NCBI RefSeq assembly: GCF_000275845.1
Contig: NW_006766885.1
Span: 136,436 to 200,435, forward strand
Direction: 5' to 3'
DNA: 64,000 bases
Source of the DNA: Dichomitus squalens LYAD-421 SS1
Lineage: Eukaryota > Basidiomycota > Agaricomycetes > Polyporales > Polyporaceae
In this document: piece by piece, positions 33,621 to 46,707 of the stretch
Position numbering within the stretch: position 1 is the first letter of the stretch
How the letters are laid out: each line of letters opens with the position of its first letter
The notes under the pieces: model-generated
Database searches by the model: none
Told to the model about the DNA's origin: nothing
What the model saw: only the letters and a program-made list of their open reading frames with translations
Program-made: the position numbers and the translations under genes

Positions 33621-36600
33621 TCAAGGCGAATCCGTCGCGCTCCTCGTCAGCTGCTTACTGTACAACTTCAACAGCGCCTTCATTATCTCCTCCGTCGGCA
33701 TCGTCGCGTACTCGTGCACATACTGGGGCAGGGAGTCCTCCAAGTTGAACCCGGCCTTCTTCATGAAGAACGGATGCATGACATCTGGCGTCGCCTCGCC
33801 CAGCTGCCGCATCGTCAAGCGCTCTATCCTGCGCGTTTGCGGCACATACACCAGGCCAGTCGTCTTCATTCCCTTTTGCGCGGATGACGATACGGCTCCT
33901 GAGGGTCCAGCGCTGCTGGAGGCGACCGGATCTGCCGCAGCGCCGAAGGTTGCGGCTGTCGGCGACATAATCTTCGAAGAGGGAGGAGGACTGATAGGCG
34001 ACCTCCCGCTGAGTGCGGCCGCGGAAGTGCCATCCACAGACTTGGTGGACAGCGGAGGTAGTCTACTAGACATCGAGCCACGGGTACGTGAGCGAGTTCG
34101 GATGCCGGGGACTGACTCCTGAGATGCATCGTCGTCGCGATCCGTGGACGACAGGGGCGACGCCATCGAATCGTGCTTCTTCCGTAGGGATATGACTGTT
34201 TGTGCAGGTGTGCCCGCAGCCCCACTACGCGTCTCTGAGGACAGCTGGACTTGCTCCATCTCGCGGGCGAAGGTCTTCCGAAGGATAGTAAGCCACGAGT
34301 ATAGAGACATGTTCAGCGAGATGTATATATCCTCGGCGTCCTTGGCGCCTGCTTTGGAGAAACTGGAGCTAAAGTCGTACTTGAGGACGCGCCGTGTCTC
34401 TCCGCCGTGGGATCCCTGCGTTTCTTCGGAACGCATCTGCATGTCCATGGCAGGAAGACCGAAGATGGTCGCCTCAGGTGATTTCGCGATGACTGTAGCG
34501 AGCCAATCACGGCTGTCTAGAGGTTGCTCCTTGGGCAACAGCCCGTGGTGGAGCTGGCTGATCTTCGAGATAGTGATTCCAGAGAAGAACAGCTCGAGAT
34601 CACGCCGAGCGGGTTCCTCGCCTGACTGTATGAGTCGGTGCAGGCGGGCATGGACGTCTTGGCCGACGAACTGTGCTAGCTCAGGATCCCGCATCGAGCG
34701 CGGAAGGACGATCAGCCGTAGCAGCTTCAACTTGAGGCTCATCCGCTGCCCGATGGTGTACGAGAGACCAGCCTCGTTCTCCTTGAGTCGGGATTTTGCG
34801 GACTGGAACATAGCATTGGCGACTGCTGAAAGCGGATTGTCTGGCTTGGGAGCATTCACCAGACGGAACGCTCTGGATTCGCGAGCTGCACCTTCCCTTT
34901 GCGTCTCTAAGTTCATTCGGAACTTGTTCACATAGGTAACCAGCTTAGGCACGGTCCCAACGGTCATGATGGTGAGGACATCAGTCCCAGTGACGAGGAA
35001 ATCGAGGGTGACGCGCCTCTCCTCTGCAGGAACGTCCGAGGACATTCGGGACCAATCATCGTAGATGTAGACGGATATTGGTTCAGCCCTACAAAGCAAG
35101 GTAAGTCACTTGTACATCCAGCATGCGACAAAATGCTCACCGGTACTGGATCAATTCATGATACTCTGAGTCCAACTTCACGGTGAACACTCCGCTCATC
35201 ATTGAAAGGTCCAGCATTCGTCCACCAGCCTCCCTTGCGTACTCGTGGTCGTTCTGACGTATCGTCTGGAACTGGAAATCTGGCATCTCCGCATGTCCGG
35301 CCAAGTTGCCAGTGGCCACGACGGAGAAGTTGCCGATCGCTAGAGACAGCTCTGACAGTCTCTCGGTGATCTTCGTCCGCACAAGCGTGTCGTCGAGGGT
35401 AAGCTTGACCGCGCTGATAGACTGCCCCAGGTCGACATCTAGCTCGACTCGACGAAAGCGGATGAGCACAGCGGTAGTCAGCTCTTCCTTGATAGAGGAT
35501 GTCGAAGTACTTGGGGTGGAAAGGGCATTCCACGCATTGGAACGCTCAAGGGGAGTCAAAGCTGGACCACTACTAAATGTAGGTATCCTGTCCAGCCACA
35601 CTGCCCTGAAGCAGAGGACGTCCTGGAACCGGGAGAAGCGAAGGCCACCTGAGAACTCCGTGTCAAGCACTACGGATACGGAGCTCATAACGTGACCATC
35701 TCCTGGCTGGACCTTGGCGAACGCGATCGAGAAGTTGAGATTGCGAGCATCGAGCTTGACGCAGTCTTCGCTTAGGAAGCCATGCTTGAGTGATACCGTG
35801 AGACCGCCTACGGTGCCGGTGAAGGATACGCGTCGGGCTCCGGGAGCAATGTTGACAACGAATCCTCCGCTGTCCCAGTGAAGGCCAGCAATCACGTTTG
35901 CGTCCGGGCGGCAGGTGAGTAGTAGTTTCGACTGATCGATCCGAAGACTGAAGCTAATCTTCATACTCGAGACAGGTTCGGGAGCACGGGCAGGAAGTTC
36001 GTCCGAGGTAGGGTTCGCGATAGGTAAGAGTCCCTGCAGTTTCGGTCCCGGAGAGGCTAGAGGGTTCCGCGGACTAGTGCTCCGCATGTGTTCTTCGACC
36101 TTCGCCATGAGCTCGGTAAAGAACGGTAGGAGGGTCGGCCGAAGAGTGTTCTGACTCGAGTGGATAGTGCTCTTGAAGATCAAAGTTGATGGCTCCGCAG
36201 GCTGTCCTTTGCTGCCGAGTTTGTGCACAGCAGGAGTAGCTCGGAACTCAACCCACATTGATACTTCGGGTAGGTTGAACTCTTCCGGCCCACCAGAATC
36301 CTCCATGCGACCATAAAGCGAGGTGGATGGCGGACGACTACGAGGCTGGTGCGCAATTGGTTCTCTGGAGTGCATGCGAACCTTACCACTGGCAAAGGTC
36401 AGGGAAGCAAGCACATTCGAGGTGAGGAGTGCTCCATAGCGTTCTTCGGCATGTGCAGGCTCCAAGGGGGGAGTAGGTTCGCTGCTGGGTGAAGAGCGAG
36501 GTGCGCTATACGCCAGACGCTCGACGCGGTCTTTACCTCGACGGTAAACCTCAAGAAGGGAGGAGACGAAGTCGGGTATCGAAGAATCAACGTCTAGGAT

Positions 36601-39600
36601 GAATCCACTGACTTCCGCCTCAATGGATGAGAGGCGAGAGTCCGCCACGCGTTCCGACCTCAGTTTAGCGGTCATTTCAGGATATATGAGCTTGTTCTTC
36701 GTCTTATGGTTCTCGCCGCAGAAATCAGCTGAATTGCCCTGCCGGAATCTGCATGACGTGAGACGATTGGAGCGCTTGGATACCAATTACTGACGTACCT
36801 CGAGACAAACTGGAAGGAGAAGCCCGTCATAGACGCCTGTCCACTCCGTCCGAGTTGCGTTCCGAACTCGATGGTCTTTACTGAAAAGAGGAAAGCACGG
36901 ACGGTACTGTCATCCAGACTTCCCGAACGAGGCATCTGGAGGTCCCGAGCGAGTGTGAGCGGAAACGCCACGCCGACATTCCTGACTGTTAACGATATGT
37001 TGTACAGCTCGAGGAACGATTCCTCAGATGAAGCTTTCGGCTCTCCAATCTTGACATCCAGAGACTTCATGAGGCTTCTCGTCTTCTCCTTGAATTCTTC
37101 CAGCTCGGTCGCACGTTGTTCTTGTCGAATGAGCACATCGGCCTGTTTCAACTCAGAAAAATGTCAAATAAAGCAGCTGTTCAGGTACCATACCTGGAGG
37201 TGGTCAACGTAGTCAGCTAATTCGCCAATCGAGCTAGGTTGCATGACAGCGTGGATCTTGTTGACAGAAATTTGCAGATGCTGCACGCCTGTATCCGCCT
37301 GCCTGCCCATACCCGCTTCAATGTCCACTCGAACGAAAGCCGATCGACGTTCTCTATGAGCAGGCACACCGATCGAGGAGTCTTGGGCAGCAAGGGAGAG
37401 CGCCAGGTCGGACAGCCTGATATGCCAGAGAGAACGACTCATATTCCCGATGCCTCCACTGATGTCGTCACACTCTAGGAAGAGCGTGGATGTGAGTCCT
37501 TCCAGGCCTATGCGGAAACCCTTCATCTTGAACGAACCGCTGAACTTGAAGGGCTTCTTGTTAGCCTTGTCGGTAGGGAGTGAAGCGGGGGAAGTAGGCG
37601 GTGGCCTCTTCTGGCGTGTCTGTTCAATGATGTGGATGAGGTCATTGAAGTCTTGACCAGACTTCTGCTGAACAGATAGAAGTGTGTCCCAGTCAGAGGG
37701 TCGGACGGTAACATGAAAGAATTCGACCAGAGCCAAGCCCTCAAGACCACTGCTATCGTATTTGCCACGGAGCGTAATCGTGGGGAACGACAGTCTTATG
37801 CCAGAGTTCCGAGTCGGCTGCATTTCACTGCGGGACCGCGAGATATCGAAGACATGTGGCCCCATCTGGAGGCCGAAGAGATGGGCGCCTTTACGGCGGC
37901 TGTCGTGAAGCAGGAACGCAATCGTGTCGCGCACTTCCCAAGATAACCAAGTGCCGTGCATGACCCGGAGCGTAGCTCTGCAAGAAGCGATGGAGGTCTG
38001 GATCTGGAAGTTGAGCAGCTTGGGAGACTGCGACACTTGGGAGGACGAACGACTCGGAGCCTTCGACGAACTACCAAGTTCGTTTAACAGCCCGCGAACG
38101 GTCACCTCGATACCGGGCAAGTAGTCCGCACGCCAACCCTCGACAAATCGGTATAGCCGCAGAGCGCTTCGCGGCACGTCAAGATGCAGCTCGCCCAGGC
38201 CGGCAAGGGCGCGAAGGGTCAGATTACGGTGAATGTCCCGCTGCAGCATAACGTTGGTCCGCCCGTCTGCGAAGGTCAATGATGCGAGAACGCTTGCTTG
38301 CTGTGACGCCGGAGTAGCGGCCGAACAGGCTTCAAGGACCGCCTGGTTGAACATGAGGGAGTGATTTGTCGAGACCTCCCATACGAGGTGTTCTTGCGAA
38401 GGGGGATTGGCGAGCAGCGATGATGCGTAGGTGATGTCGGCATTCCTGAAGCGCACGATGAGCTGTTCCGCCGCCGCGGTGAAGGTGAAAGACCGCATCG
38501 CAAGAGTGCAGTCTACCGTGACCGACGGCGTTGACCTAGCAGGAGTGTACGGGGAATGAGCGGTAGAGGGGGGATTGCGTCCGGTATCAAGCGAACGATC
38601 ATGCTTGAGTGCTGATTGCAAGGCAGCGCTATGTTGCCTGTAGTCTCGCAAGGCGATCTGCGTGAACTCGACCAGCTGTGGGTGGACTGTGGAAGATATG
38701 CAGTCGAGAGAGATGGACAGGGAGACGCGAAGTAAGGCACGACGCTCTCTATCCTTCGACAGCAGGTTAGGATGGCTCTTTCCAGGCGTCCATGTGATGG
38801 GTTGTACCAGGTCCCCCAAATGCTGGTGTATTGTGACGGTGATTGGACCAGCTACGAAGTTGCTTTCCGTACCCTCAGCGAAATGTCGCAAGGCTAGGCG
38901 CATCCCGTCTAAAGAGAACGACATCGTGTCATAGGGGAACTCCCAGAAAGGAGTCCGACGGGTTGCATCCGCTTCTCGACGACCACCAAGGAGTTCCTGT
39001 AGAAGAGTCTGCTGCGATAGGCTGGACGAGTCGTCGTCGCCCGCTAAATTGTACCATTGCGCCTGGAGGGTGTCGAGGACATTGTCGACGGATATGTCTG
39101 GTTGAGAGGTGTAGATGGTCTGACGCTCGCCCTCATCTAGGAAGCGGAGACAGCTTCGCAAGTATACCAAGAACTTGAATGTCGCATCCTTCCGCAATCT
39201 ATCCGGAAGACCGTGTTGGATGAGGAATGAAGGCTGTATGGTAGATAGTGGGTCGACCACGGCTCTGTCATGCGAACTTTTGAGGACAGCATGAATGAGT
39301 TGGGGTTCCGTGATCACGACAGAGGTTGCCGAATGTTTCCGTGCCTCTACAATCCCTAACGACGCTTTCGCGAGGACGACAGACGTTGCGAAAAGATAGG
39401 CAGGAGCGGCATGGCCTATATCTGCAGAGATGACTCCGAAGGACACTGAGATATTGCGACGCATTATCGACGCGAAGCTTGGCCCGACAGCGATGTAGCA
39501 CAGTTTGCCTTGATCCTGCCTGTATGAACCTCTAGAGGGCGCTTTCGACAGTAGAGCAGCCCGTATAGACGAGAACGCTCCAGAAATGTCATTTCGAGAG

Positions 39601-42600
39601 GGTTGGTTCGCGCCTGATGCAGTTCGCGCACGTAAGTGCAGCCCCTCCGTGATCAATTCGACCGCAGTGGCGCATGATTCGCCATGTTGTGCAGGCTTCT
39701 TGACACCGCGGGCCGTAGTCCCTAGTGGGGCGAGCGCATCCACTAGCTGCAATGAATAGACTTCCGCGATTGGGATGTGAATGTCGAATGTCGTAACAGC
39801 GCCTGGCGGACCAGGACGCGATTTGAACGCTTTGATGAATTGCATCGTGAGCACGTCAAACCGGAGCTCTGGGCTCAGCAGCTAAACACGAAGAAGGCCA
39901 TCAACAAACAGTGGTTGTGACAAGGATACGTACGCACGTTAACATTGCAATCCTCTAGCAATTGGTTGAACACCGGTAAGATCAAGGGAGTCATCCACAC
40001 ACAGACGCCATGCTTCGAACGCGCGCGGAATATGGTCCTATCACAGTCTTCGGCATCGTCCTCGTCTACATCGGCCCAGGCAGCAGCAAATGCGGACGCA
40101 AGCACAGCATCACCAGTCAGTGGCTCATGGGTGACGTTGCGACCAGCCCGAGTGACATCCTAGAAAGCCTTTCTGTGAGCTGACGAACGGCGTACACTGG
40201 TTGGCGCTACTTACGCGTGTGCGAGTGAATGGTGACACATGCCAAAAGGACGGACGAGATATGAAGCGCCCTTCGTAATGTTTGCAATGGCCACTGTAGC
40301 GGTTGACCTGAAGCCAGGAGGGCCCCACTGAGGCCTCTGCAGGAATTGGGAGTGAGAATGTGGAATTCCAACGATATGCAACAGCCTACCGTCGAATGTG
40401 TCATCGTAGTCGGTACTGTAGTCCGTGGAGTCGGTGTCGTCCGATTCGTCGCCGCTTGTCAGATCTTGTTCGCCGTCACTGAGTACTTCAATGGTGATGT
40501 TGGCAGGACGAAGATCACTGGTATGTCCTGTAAGCGAGATGAAGACACCTTGAACGAATGTACTCACGCGACGCGAGCATCGCGCACGGCTTCTGGGAGG
40601 GGTTCTGTGTCTGATTCGGATAGATCTTCTCGCACTTGGGGAATAGGTATGGTCATATGGTCTTCAACTGTCTCTACCGAATATAACCTCGGGATTCGGA
40701 TCTGCGGCAGGTAGAAGTCGCTGTCGAGGATCCCTCGACCTGTAAAGGAAGTGAGTTGCAACCAATGCGAACGATACAGGTCATACCCGGTCGCATGCGT
40801 CGAACGTTATTGGCTGGATCATCGAGAGAATACAAGATTTTTGCTCGCCCGGTGATCCCGTCCTGCGCGGCGACGAACTCCGCTTGCAGCTGGGCTGATT
40901 CTTGCCATCCAGGAGGCGACGAGTAAATGTCGATATCGACATCAACGTGAGCATCGGCCACTTCAATCCAACGGGCGCGGTCTTGCTTAGACGCGAGGAG
41001 CAGCTTGGCAGTCGCTTGAGGCAAGCGAATGCCCGTGACCTTGCGGAATGTCTTGCCAGCAAGATCGTTGGAGTCGAACCGCACCCCGTTCGGGAGCGTA
41101 AGTTCCATTGCAGCATTGTTGACAGACCACACGATATTCACTGCGTCTACGCGTACTTTCAAGAAAGTCACTGTAGAGGTGCTGAGCTACGAAACTGGAT
41201 TATACTGGAGTAGATTGACTCACCATCTGGATCTGCAGGAATCGCGTATTCCTTCGCAGGCGAATTCAGAGGATCCGAGAAATTGAGACCAAAAGATGAT
41301 CCAACCGTTGACAGGAGACGTGCCTCATAGGAGTTGAGAACCGCCTTCACGTCTCCGATATGAATCTCCCAGATGCAGACATAAGTCGAGGCGGCCGGAC
41401 GATGCCCGAAGAGCCGGTTTGCAAGGATATCAAGGCCGTCGATGACAATCTTCTCCTTCTTGGTGCCGAAATGGGTTGGCGTAGAGAATAGAGAAGCGTT
41501 GTAGCAGTGCTCGTTGAGCCGTCCGGTGATAGGGTCAACGTTGAGCGACATCTCTGCTCTCCAGTCAGTCACGCGACGCCGCGGTACAGCTGTGAGGAGC
41601 ATACCCATGTAATAGTCGTTCGTTCTCAGGTGGAGTTGCAAGGCCGGGAGGGAGAGCATCAAGCATGGCCCAAGGTCCTCAGGTGAGTTGTGGGCGTGCT
41701 CGATAGTGTATTTCTCGTATCCCGGGAAGCCAGCAGGGACAGCAATCAACGCGTTGTCCACCGCCAAGCTCACGGTGACTTGCATGGCATTTGACTGTCA
41801 CGACGCCGTCAGCAGCTTCATTCTTGTGCGACCGATAGACGACACTAACCTGACCCTCCCGATATTGCAAGTGGATGGGATCCCCAAGTGGCTGACCCGC
41901 CTTACGCTTATCCAAGTACTCGGTGAGCGTAGAGAAGTGAGTAAACGATCCGAAGTAATTCTCTCGCAAAATCATGAGATATCGTATCGTCCATCCAAAC
42001 GCCTTATAGACACCGTCTCGACCAGCAAACTCAAGTTTGAGTTGGTCCGCGTTTTCTGGTTTGACGTCGGCGAAGTAGCGATAGGAGCCGCTCATGTTCA
42101 ACATGCCAAGGTGCCCGACCTGGTTTCGATCGGGAGTGGGGAAGAGGCTGAAGATGTTCCAACGGGGAAGAGAGAGGTCGACAAAGATGTCGGGAGCTTC
42201 AATCCAGAAGGAGACCGTGGATGCGTTTGGACGGTACTTCGTGAATGGCATATGTAGTCCGTGTGTGAAGTGAGTTCCACGCAGAGTGAGTATGGCTGTC
42301 CGACAGATCAGCGCTCAGCTCCCGTGAAGCCAAGCAATGGGATGCGACTCACCATTGTCCTCCTTGATGAGAGGCTTGTCGATGATGTTGTGATCGTTCA
42401 CATAGAGGTTGATTGTGTAGTTGTGCATGTCGAGGTCAATGACGTATATCATCGGCGTGAAGAGACTGGGGTCGGTTGGCGGACCTGAGCTCCAGTCCTT
42501 CCCTAGATCAGTGATCATATTGATATGGTCCCGTAGCAAGTAGAAGCAAGGCTGCCGAAGAGAGATCGCGAAAGTCCATTGCCTCAAACCATTCCATTTG

Positions 42601-44647
42601 AGCGGGGTGGGGAGATGGCTTCGAATCTGCACGATACCTCAGCAAGCGTCTAGGTGGATGTATGTGCATGCTCTCAGTAGACACTTACGCGGCAGGACTC
42701 CGCGGTGAGCAAGCGGATGTCGTTCAGGCTTGACGTTACGGTGACTGTGTCCAGATGGACCTCGAGCATAGACAAATAGCCCTTAGAAGAGGCGATCATA
42801 GGAACGATGTAACTGATCGTTGAGCTGTCACCGGCGCGCAGATGTATGGACGCGGCCTCGCGTTTCCTGAGCTTATTCTTGACGTCAGCCTTGTCCCATT
42901 GCCAGTTCTGTTCGAATGTCGAATGAGCGATGGTACATCTTACTCCTCAGTTCCATGCTTGCCTTGGACGCTTCACGGAACGGAATGAGCAGCGAGACAC
43001 CGTCCCTCAGCTCAATGAACACCTTCATCCCAGTCCACATTCGCATATCCCCGGGCTTCAACCGAGGAGTGGGCGTTGCGTTCGCATATGTGGGCGGGAA
43101 AAACGCATGCTGGAGTTGAATTCTGAAAGCAAGTCAACGAGGGAAGGAAATGTGATAGACGTCAATGCGCAGACGTACCGCTGGCGGTCCGCCCAGGGAC
43201 CGTAACGGATAAATCCACCTCTGACGACGAGATCGATACCCCACTCGGGCGGAAGGTCACCGTTGCCGATATCGAACGGGTCGAGACTCTCGTCTTCGCC
43301 CTCCTGCCCTGCCGCCGGAGCCGGGACGATTCCTACAACGTCGGCGTAGTACAATAGCTCTAGCACCGGCGCTTCCAGGATCTTGCGGTCGATCGCATAC
43401 TCCAGCGTCGCCAAGTCAGCGCCAGACGGAGTCTCCTCGTCCACGCTCTTCTGGTGTTTCCACCAGTTCCAGGTTGGCGGATGAGGCATAGACACACCAT
43501 GATGCGAGGGCTTTGAGGAGGGGCTGATCGCAGACACCCACGCCCACACCTTCAACTCCTGCCAGATCCTCTGGAAGCTGTAGAACGAGAGGTACGACCT
43601 GCGGCGGAGGGGCGTACCTCCCGACCGGACGACGCGTTCGTGTATCGTGCGGCCAACCTCGACCATCGGGCTCGTATACCTCTCGTTCTCCACGTAGGAC
43701 AGAGAGGGGTCGAGTAGCTTGATATTCAGGACCTGCTTGTAGAGGTCGTGTTTCGAACGTGCCTCCACGACGCCGTATGTGCCCTCGGCTCGACGGAACT
43801 CCGCAACGAGCAGGTTTGGTGTGGATGCATTCCCAATGGTGATAGCACCTTTGGTGGCTTCGATACTGATGGGGAGGAGGTCTTTGGGGTCGAGATTCGG
43901 CAGCTGACTCTGTACCCAGGACGCGGACCGCTTGACGAATGTTGGGGTATGCTTGTAAATGGAGGATACCAAGGATACAGGGGGACCAAGGATCGACGCT
44001 AAGGAATGATGTAAGTCGGACTGCGCGAGATGTCGGGGATTAAACGCATACAGTCATGTAAGACAGACGTCCTACTGAATACCTTCCGTACGGACGCGGC
44101 CCCATCCGGAACGGGAGTCGCAGCAGGCGTGCTAGGCATCTCTACATCCAACTGCGAGATGACGTTATCAAACGACGCGGTCCGGTTGTACATGAACCAT
44201 TCGAGACCCTGCATGGAGATGTGCACCCTGCACGCGAGCGGCGAGCTGCTCTTGCCAGTCGTGTCCTCGCCGATGACGCGTGCATGGCTCAAGTCCTCCT
44301 CTTCTGCAGGTCTCCGCAGCCAGTATCTCCAGGAGAGCTGGACTTTGACGATACGGAACGTCTGGTTGCTCGAGTGGTAGCGGAGGTCCTTGATGAGTAT
44401 ACGCCCTGCAAGGGTGGAGAAGTGGATCGCCCCTGCAGATACCACATCCTGTAAGAAAGTTGCTTATGCAAGTCACGTACATATACGTACCAAACTCAAG
44501 CCATAGACTGGACTCTCCCTGGTTCCAGAGCGCAAGCCGAAGGATGAGGCTGAAGACGAAGGCGAAGAAGCGGTTCCAGAAGAAGAGGTAGAATATGGCG
44601 GACAGGAGTATGCAGATGCATACAACCAGCAATACGGCATTCAGCAT
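33621..44647 (-). CDS. CSF1: Giant CSF1-type bridge-like lipid transfer protein (KIAA1109/BLTP1 family)
   Basis: Predicted rod-shaped protein with a hydrophobic groove that carries phospholipids between membranes, anchored in the ER. The start at 44647 opens one strong N-terminal membrane segment (LNAVLLVVCICILLSAIFYL), followed by IHFSTLAGRILIKDLRYHSS NQTFRIVK...WRYWLR, the most conserved N-terminal block of Csf1. The chain continues on one strand through some 15-17 short introns to KALLKLYSKQLTRSATDSP and the TGA at 33621-33623. It has long beta-rich stretches and few low-complexity inserts until a Ser/Pro-rich, presumably flexible part near 33900-34200. I estimate 3,300-3,400 residues, slightly above yeast Csf1. 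No frameshift or stop was seen in the large exons (35137-36786, 37164-39854, 33621-35099). Open frames on the plus strand over this gene are shadows. Confidence 0.9.
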
Positions 44648-45050
44648 GATGTCTCGAAGCCTAACAGTTCCGCGTTGGGTTCACTGAATACCAGTCCCAG
44701 TTCAAGACGGGATGGTAGGGATATCGGTCGCTACACTGGGGGCCAGAGCCTGCCTTGAATGGTCCAGAAGACCTGTCTGCAGCGCAAATGGTTTATGATG
44801 TTTGTCGCGCGATACTACAACCGGAAACAAGTAGGCCTGAAGGTAGAGATTTGGCAACCAAGGGCGAGACGGCAGCAGGGGAACCCGGAGCCATGGTTTG
44901 AAGCGCCCATCGAGGATGTACGGGCCGCAGGCGCCCAAAGGTAGGAGCGACGCTCCCTCAGCTCCTCTCCAAAGTCTGATCTGCATTGAATACGCTCATC
45001 CTTGCCTCGCGACGCTTTCTCTTGCGACAGGGTGGATAACTCTAACAACA
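44648..45050. promoter_or_regulatory. Shared divergent upstream region of CSF1 and the twin-CX9C gene
   Basis: About 400 bases between two diverging start codons. It must contain both promoters. No TATA box or clear activator site was recognised. Confidence 0.35.
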
Positions 45051-45304
45051 ATGAAGCAGGTCACAAAGACCACGACCACACCTCTCCGCCGCCTCGCTTT
45101 GCATTCCACCACTACCTGCTCTGCGGCAGCGTCGGCTTACGGAAAGTGCATTCTAGCGACATACACGGACGTCCAGAAGGATTCGTGCAAAGAGGCGTTC
45201 GACAAGTTCGGGCAATGCATGCGCGAAGCGGTGAGTTTTGTGCGGTCTCTTGCGTGTACCTCGCCTCACACCTTTCACGTCTTCAGATGAAACGGAAATG
45301 GTGA
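45051..45304 (+). CDS. 65-residue twin-CX9C mitochondrial protein, NDUFAF8-like
   Basis: Probable mitochondrial intermembrane-space or assembly-factor protein of the coiled-coil-helix family. Two exons, 45051-45230 and 45287-45304, encode 65 residues; the second exon adds only five codons (MKRKW). The two helices carry CSAAASAYGKC and CKEAFDKFGQC, each with exactly nine residues between cysteines, the signature of Mia40 substrates that fold by two disulfides. The N-terminus is basic and free of acidic residues (MKQVTKTTTTPLRRLALHST), which could also work as a targeting signal. The AxxYGKC...KFGQCM pattern resembles NDUFAF8, a complex I assembly factor; Coa- or Cmc-type proteins cannot be excluded. 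The reading ends at the TGA at 45302-45304. Confidence 0.75.
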
Positions 45305-45417
45305 ATTCCCATTAGTCGCCACGGAGGCGAGCGGCTACAATCATATCGTATCGGCACGCAACGAACCACTGTCACCACATTCTATAATGGTACATGCCCC
45401 GCGCGCACACGCCAGTG

Positions 45418-46365
45418 TCATGAACCATCCTCCCCTTCCTCTCTTAGTCCTCCAGGAACAGTTCTTTCCTCTCGCGGCTCGCCCGACTGTCGTTCCCTCG
45501 TCCTATCTGACTCACCTGCGGACTGGTCTGTCCGCTGATTGTCCGCAGCCCGAGCCGCGCGCTCACGCATCCTCGCCCGGGCGCGGGCAAGCATGTTAAG
45601 ACTCTGGGATAACTGGAAGGAAGTGGTGTTAGGGAGGGGAAGGAGTTCGTCGCTGGGGTTGTTCTGTTGAGGCGGCGGAGGTGTTGGAGGGTTTCTTAGC
45701 CGTCGGAGAAGCGGGCCCAGTCGTATGTCGACGATATATTCGGGCTCGTCGTTATACGCGGGGGATGCCGAATCGAGCGGCTTGGTGTCTGGGTCGCCGA
45801 GGGTGAGTGATAATGCAGAACTTGGGGGTATAGGATGTGGGAGAAGCGGGTCTGAGGTATCAGGCGGCGAGGCGAGCACGAAGGACGTCTCGTATGCGAT
45901 GATGATGAGGATGAATTCGAGGAACACGATGAGGGAGTCGAGAGAAAGCAGGAAAACTTTCGACGGTTTGTGGGCTATGCAAGGTGTTGGAGACGCACGC
46001 AGTGAGCTGCTATATGTTGACTTACCGAGGCCCACAAAGTCGAGGATGATCGACCTCCCCTCCGCCGGCCCCTTGAATATGTGGTTGTAGAAGCTCTGGA
46101 GGTTGACGAGGACGACGAGGATGAACCAGAATCGGAGGGACCGCTGCGAGTCAATGTCGCGTGGGCGAGAGAACTGGAACTGAGTTGCAATGCGACAGAG
46201 CAAAGGCCATAGTCTCGGAGAGAGGAGGAAGGAGACGGTGTGTAACTGGTAGAGGAGTGAACTGAGCTGCGGTATGAGCCGAATGTCAGCAGCCGCTCTA
46301 ATGCGTCAGGGTGGAGGACTTACGGAGTGTATGATATGCTTTCGCTGGGCATGGCGCATAGGCAT
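45418..46365 (-). CDS. DUF1746 membrane protein, Dsc4-like
   Basis: Likely Golgi/ER membrane protein of the DUF1746 family, which includes subunit 4 of the fission-yeast DSC ubiquitin ligase. The start at 46365 gives MPMRHAQRKHIIHS; after an intron come LSSLLYQLHTVSFLLSPRLW PLLCRIATQF, then RFWFILVVLVNLQSFYNHIF and a third hydrophobic stretch LDSLIVFLEFILIIIAYETS F: three or four membrane segments in the first 150 residues. The rest is a hydrophilic tail with YIVDIRLGPLLRRLRNPPTP, a conserved short element of the family, and a charged, disordered C-terminus ending EEGEDGS at 45418-45420. The gene is tail to tail with the twin-CX9C gene (113 bases apart). The family is secure; the DSC role is inference from the fission-yeast member. 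Confidence 0.72.
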
Positions 46366-46707
46366 GTCATGTAAGTATATCGTCCGAGTCGTCGAGAAAG
46401 CAACGCACGTCGTGTGCGCTCGTGCATCGGGCGTACACACTCCAGGCGCACAAGGCACATGTGAGATTCTCGGGGTCCCTGTGAGGTTCTCGGGATCCCG
46501 GTTCCGGGGCAGGTAACGTGACTGTCACGAACGCGTTAGCAGTCACTGCGCGAGTGTCGCGTTTGCAGTGTGGTGGTTCCGCGCTGGTCGCTCAGCACGA
46601 CGACGGGGAGCTTTACTAGCGGACTCGTACTCCATCCTGAAAGTCACGAAGGATCAAAACGAGGAGCACGCAGTCTTTCCCCGTCTCAACGTTGATCACA
46701 TCGCGTC
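46366..46707. promoter_or_regulatory. Divergent upstream region with a 20-base tandem repeat and an ACGCGT site
   Basis: 342 bases between two diverging genes. It contains GTGAGATTCTCGGGGTCCCT followed directly by GTGAGGTTCTCGGGATCCCG (46461-46500, three differences in 20) and ACGCGT at 46531-46536, an MBF-type site 172 bases upstream of the next start. Regulatory roles are inference. Confidence 0.4.

Noticed and set aside
34144..34935. 263-codon plus-strand frame and several others over CSF1
   Set aside because: All are shadows of the long CSF1 exons, which are supported by conserved sequence.
44648..45050. Small open frames between CSF1 and the twin-CX9C gene
   Set aside because: They overlap each other on both strands, have no motif, and fill what must be the shared promoter region.
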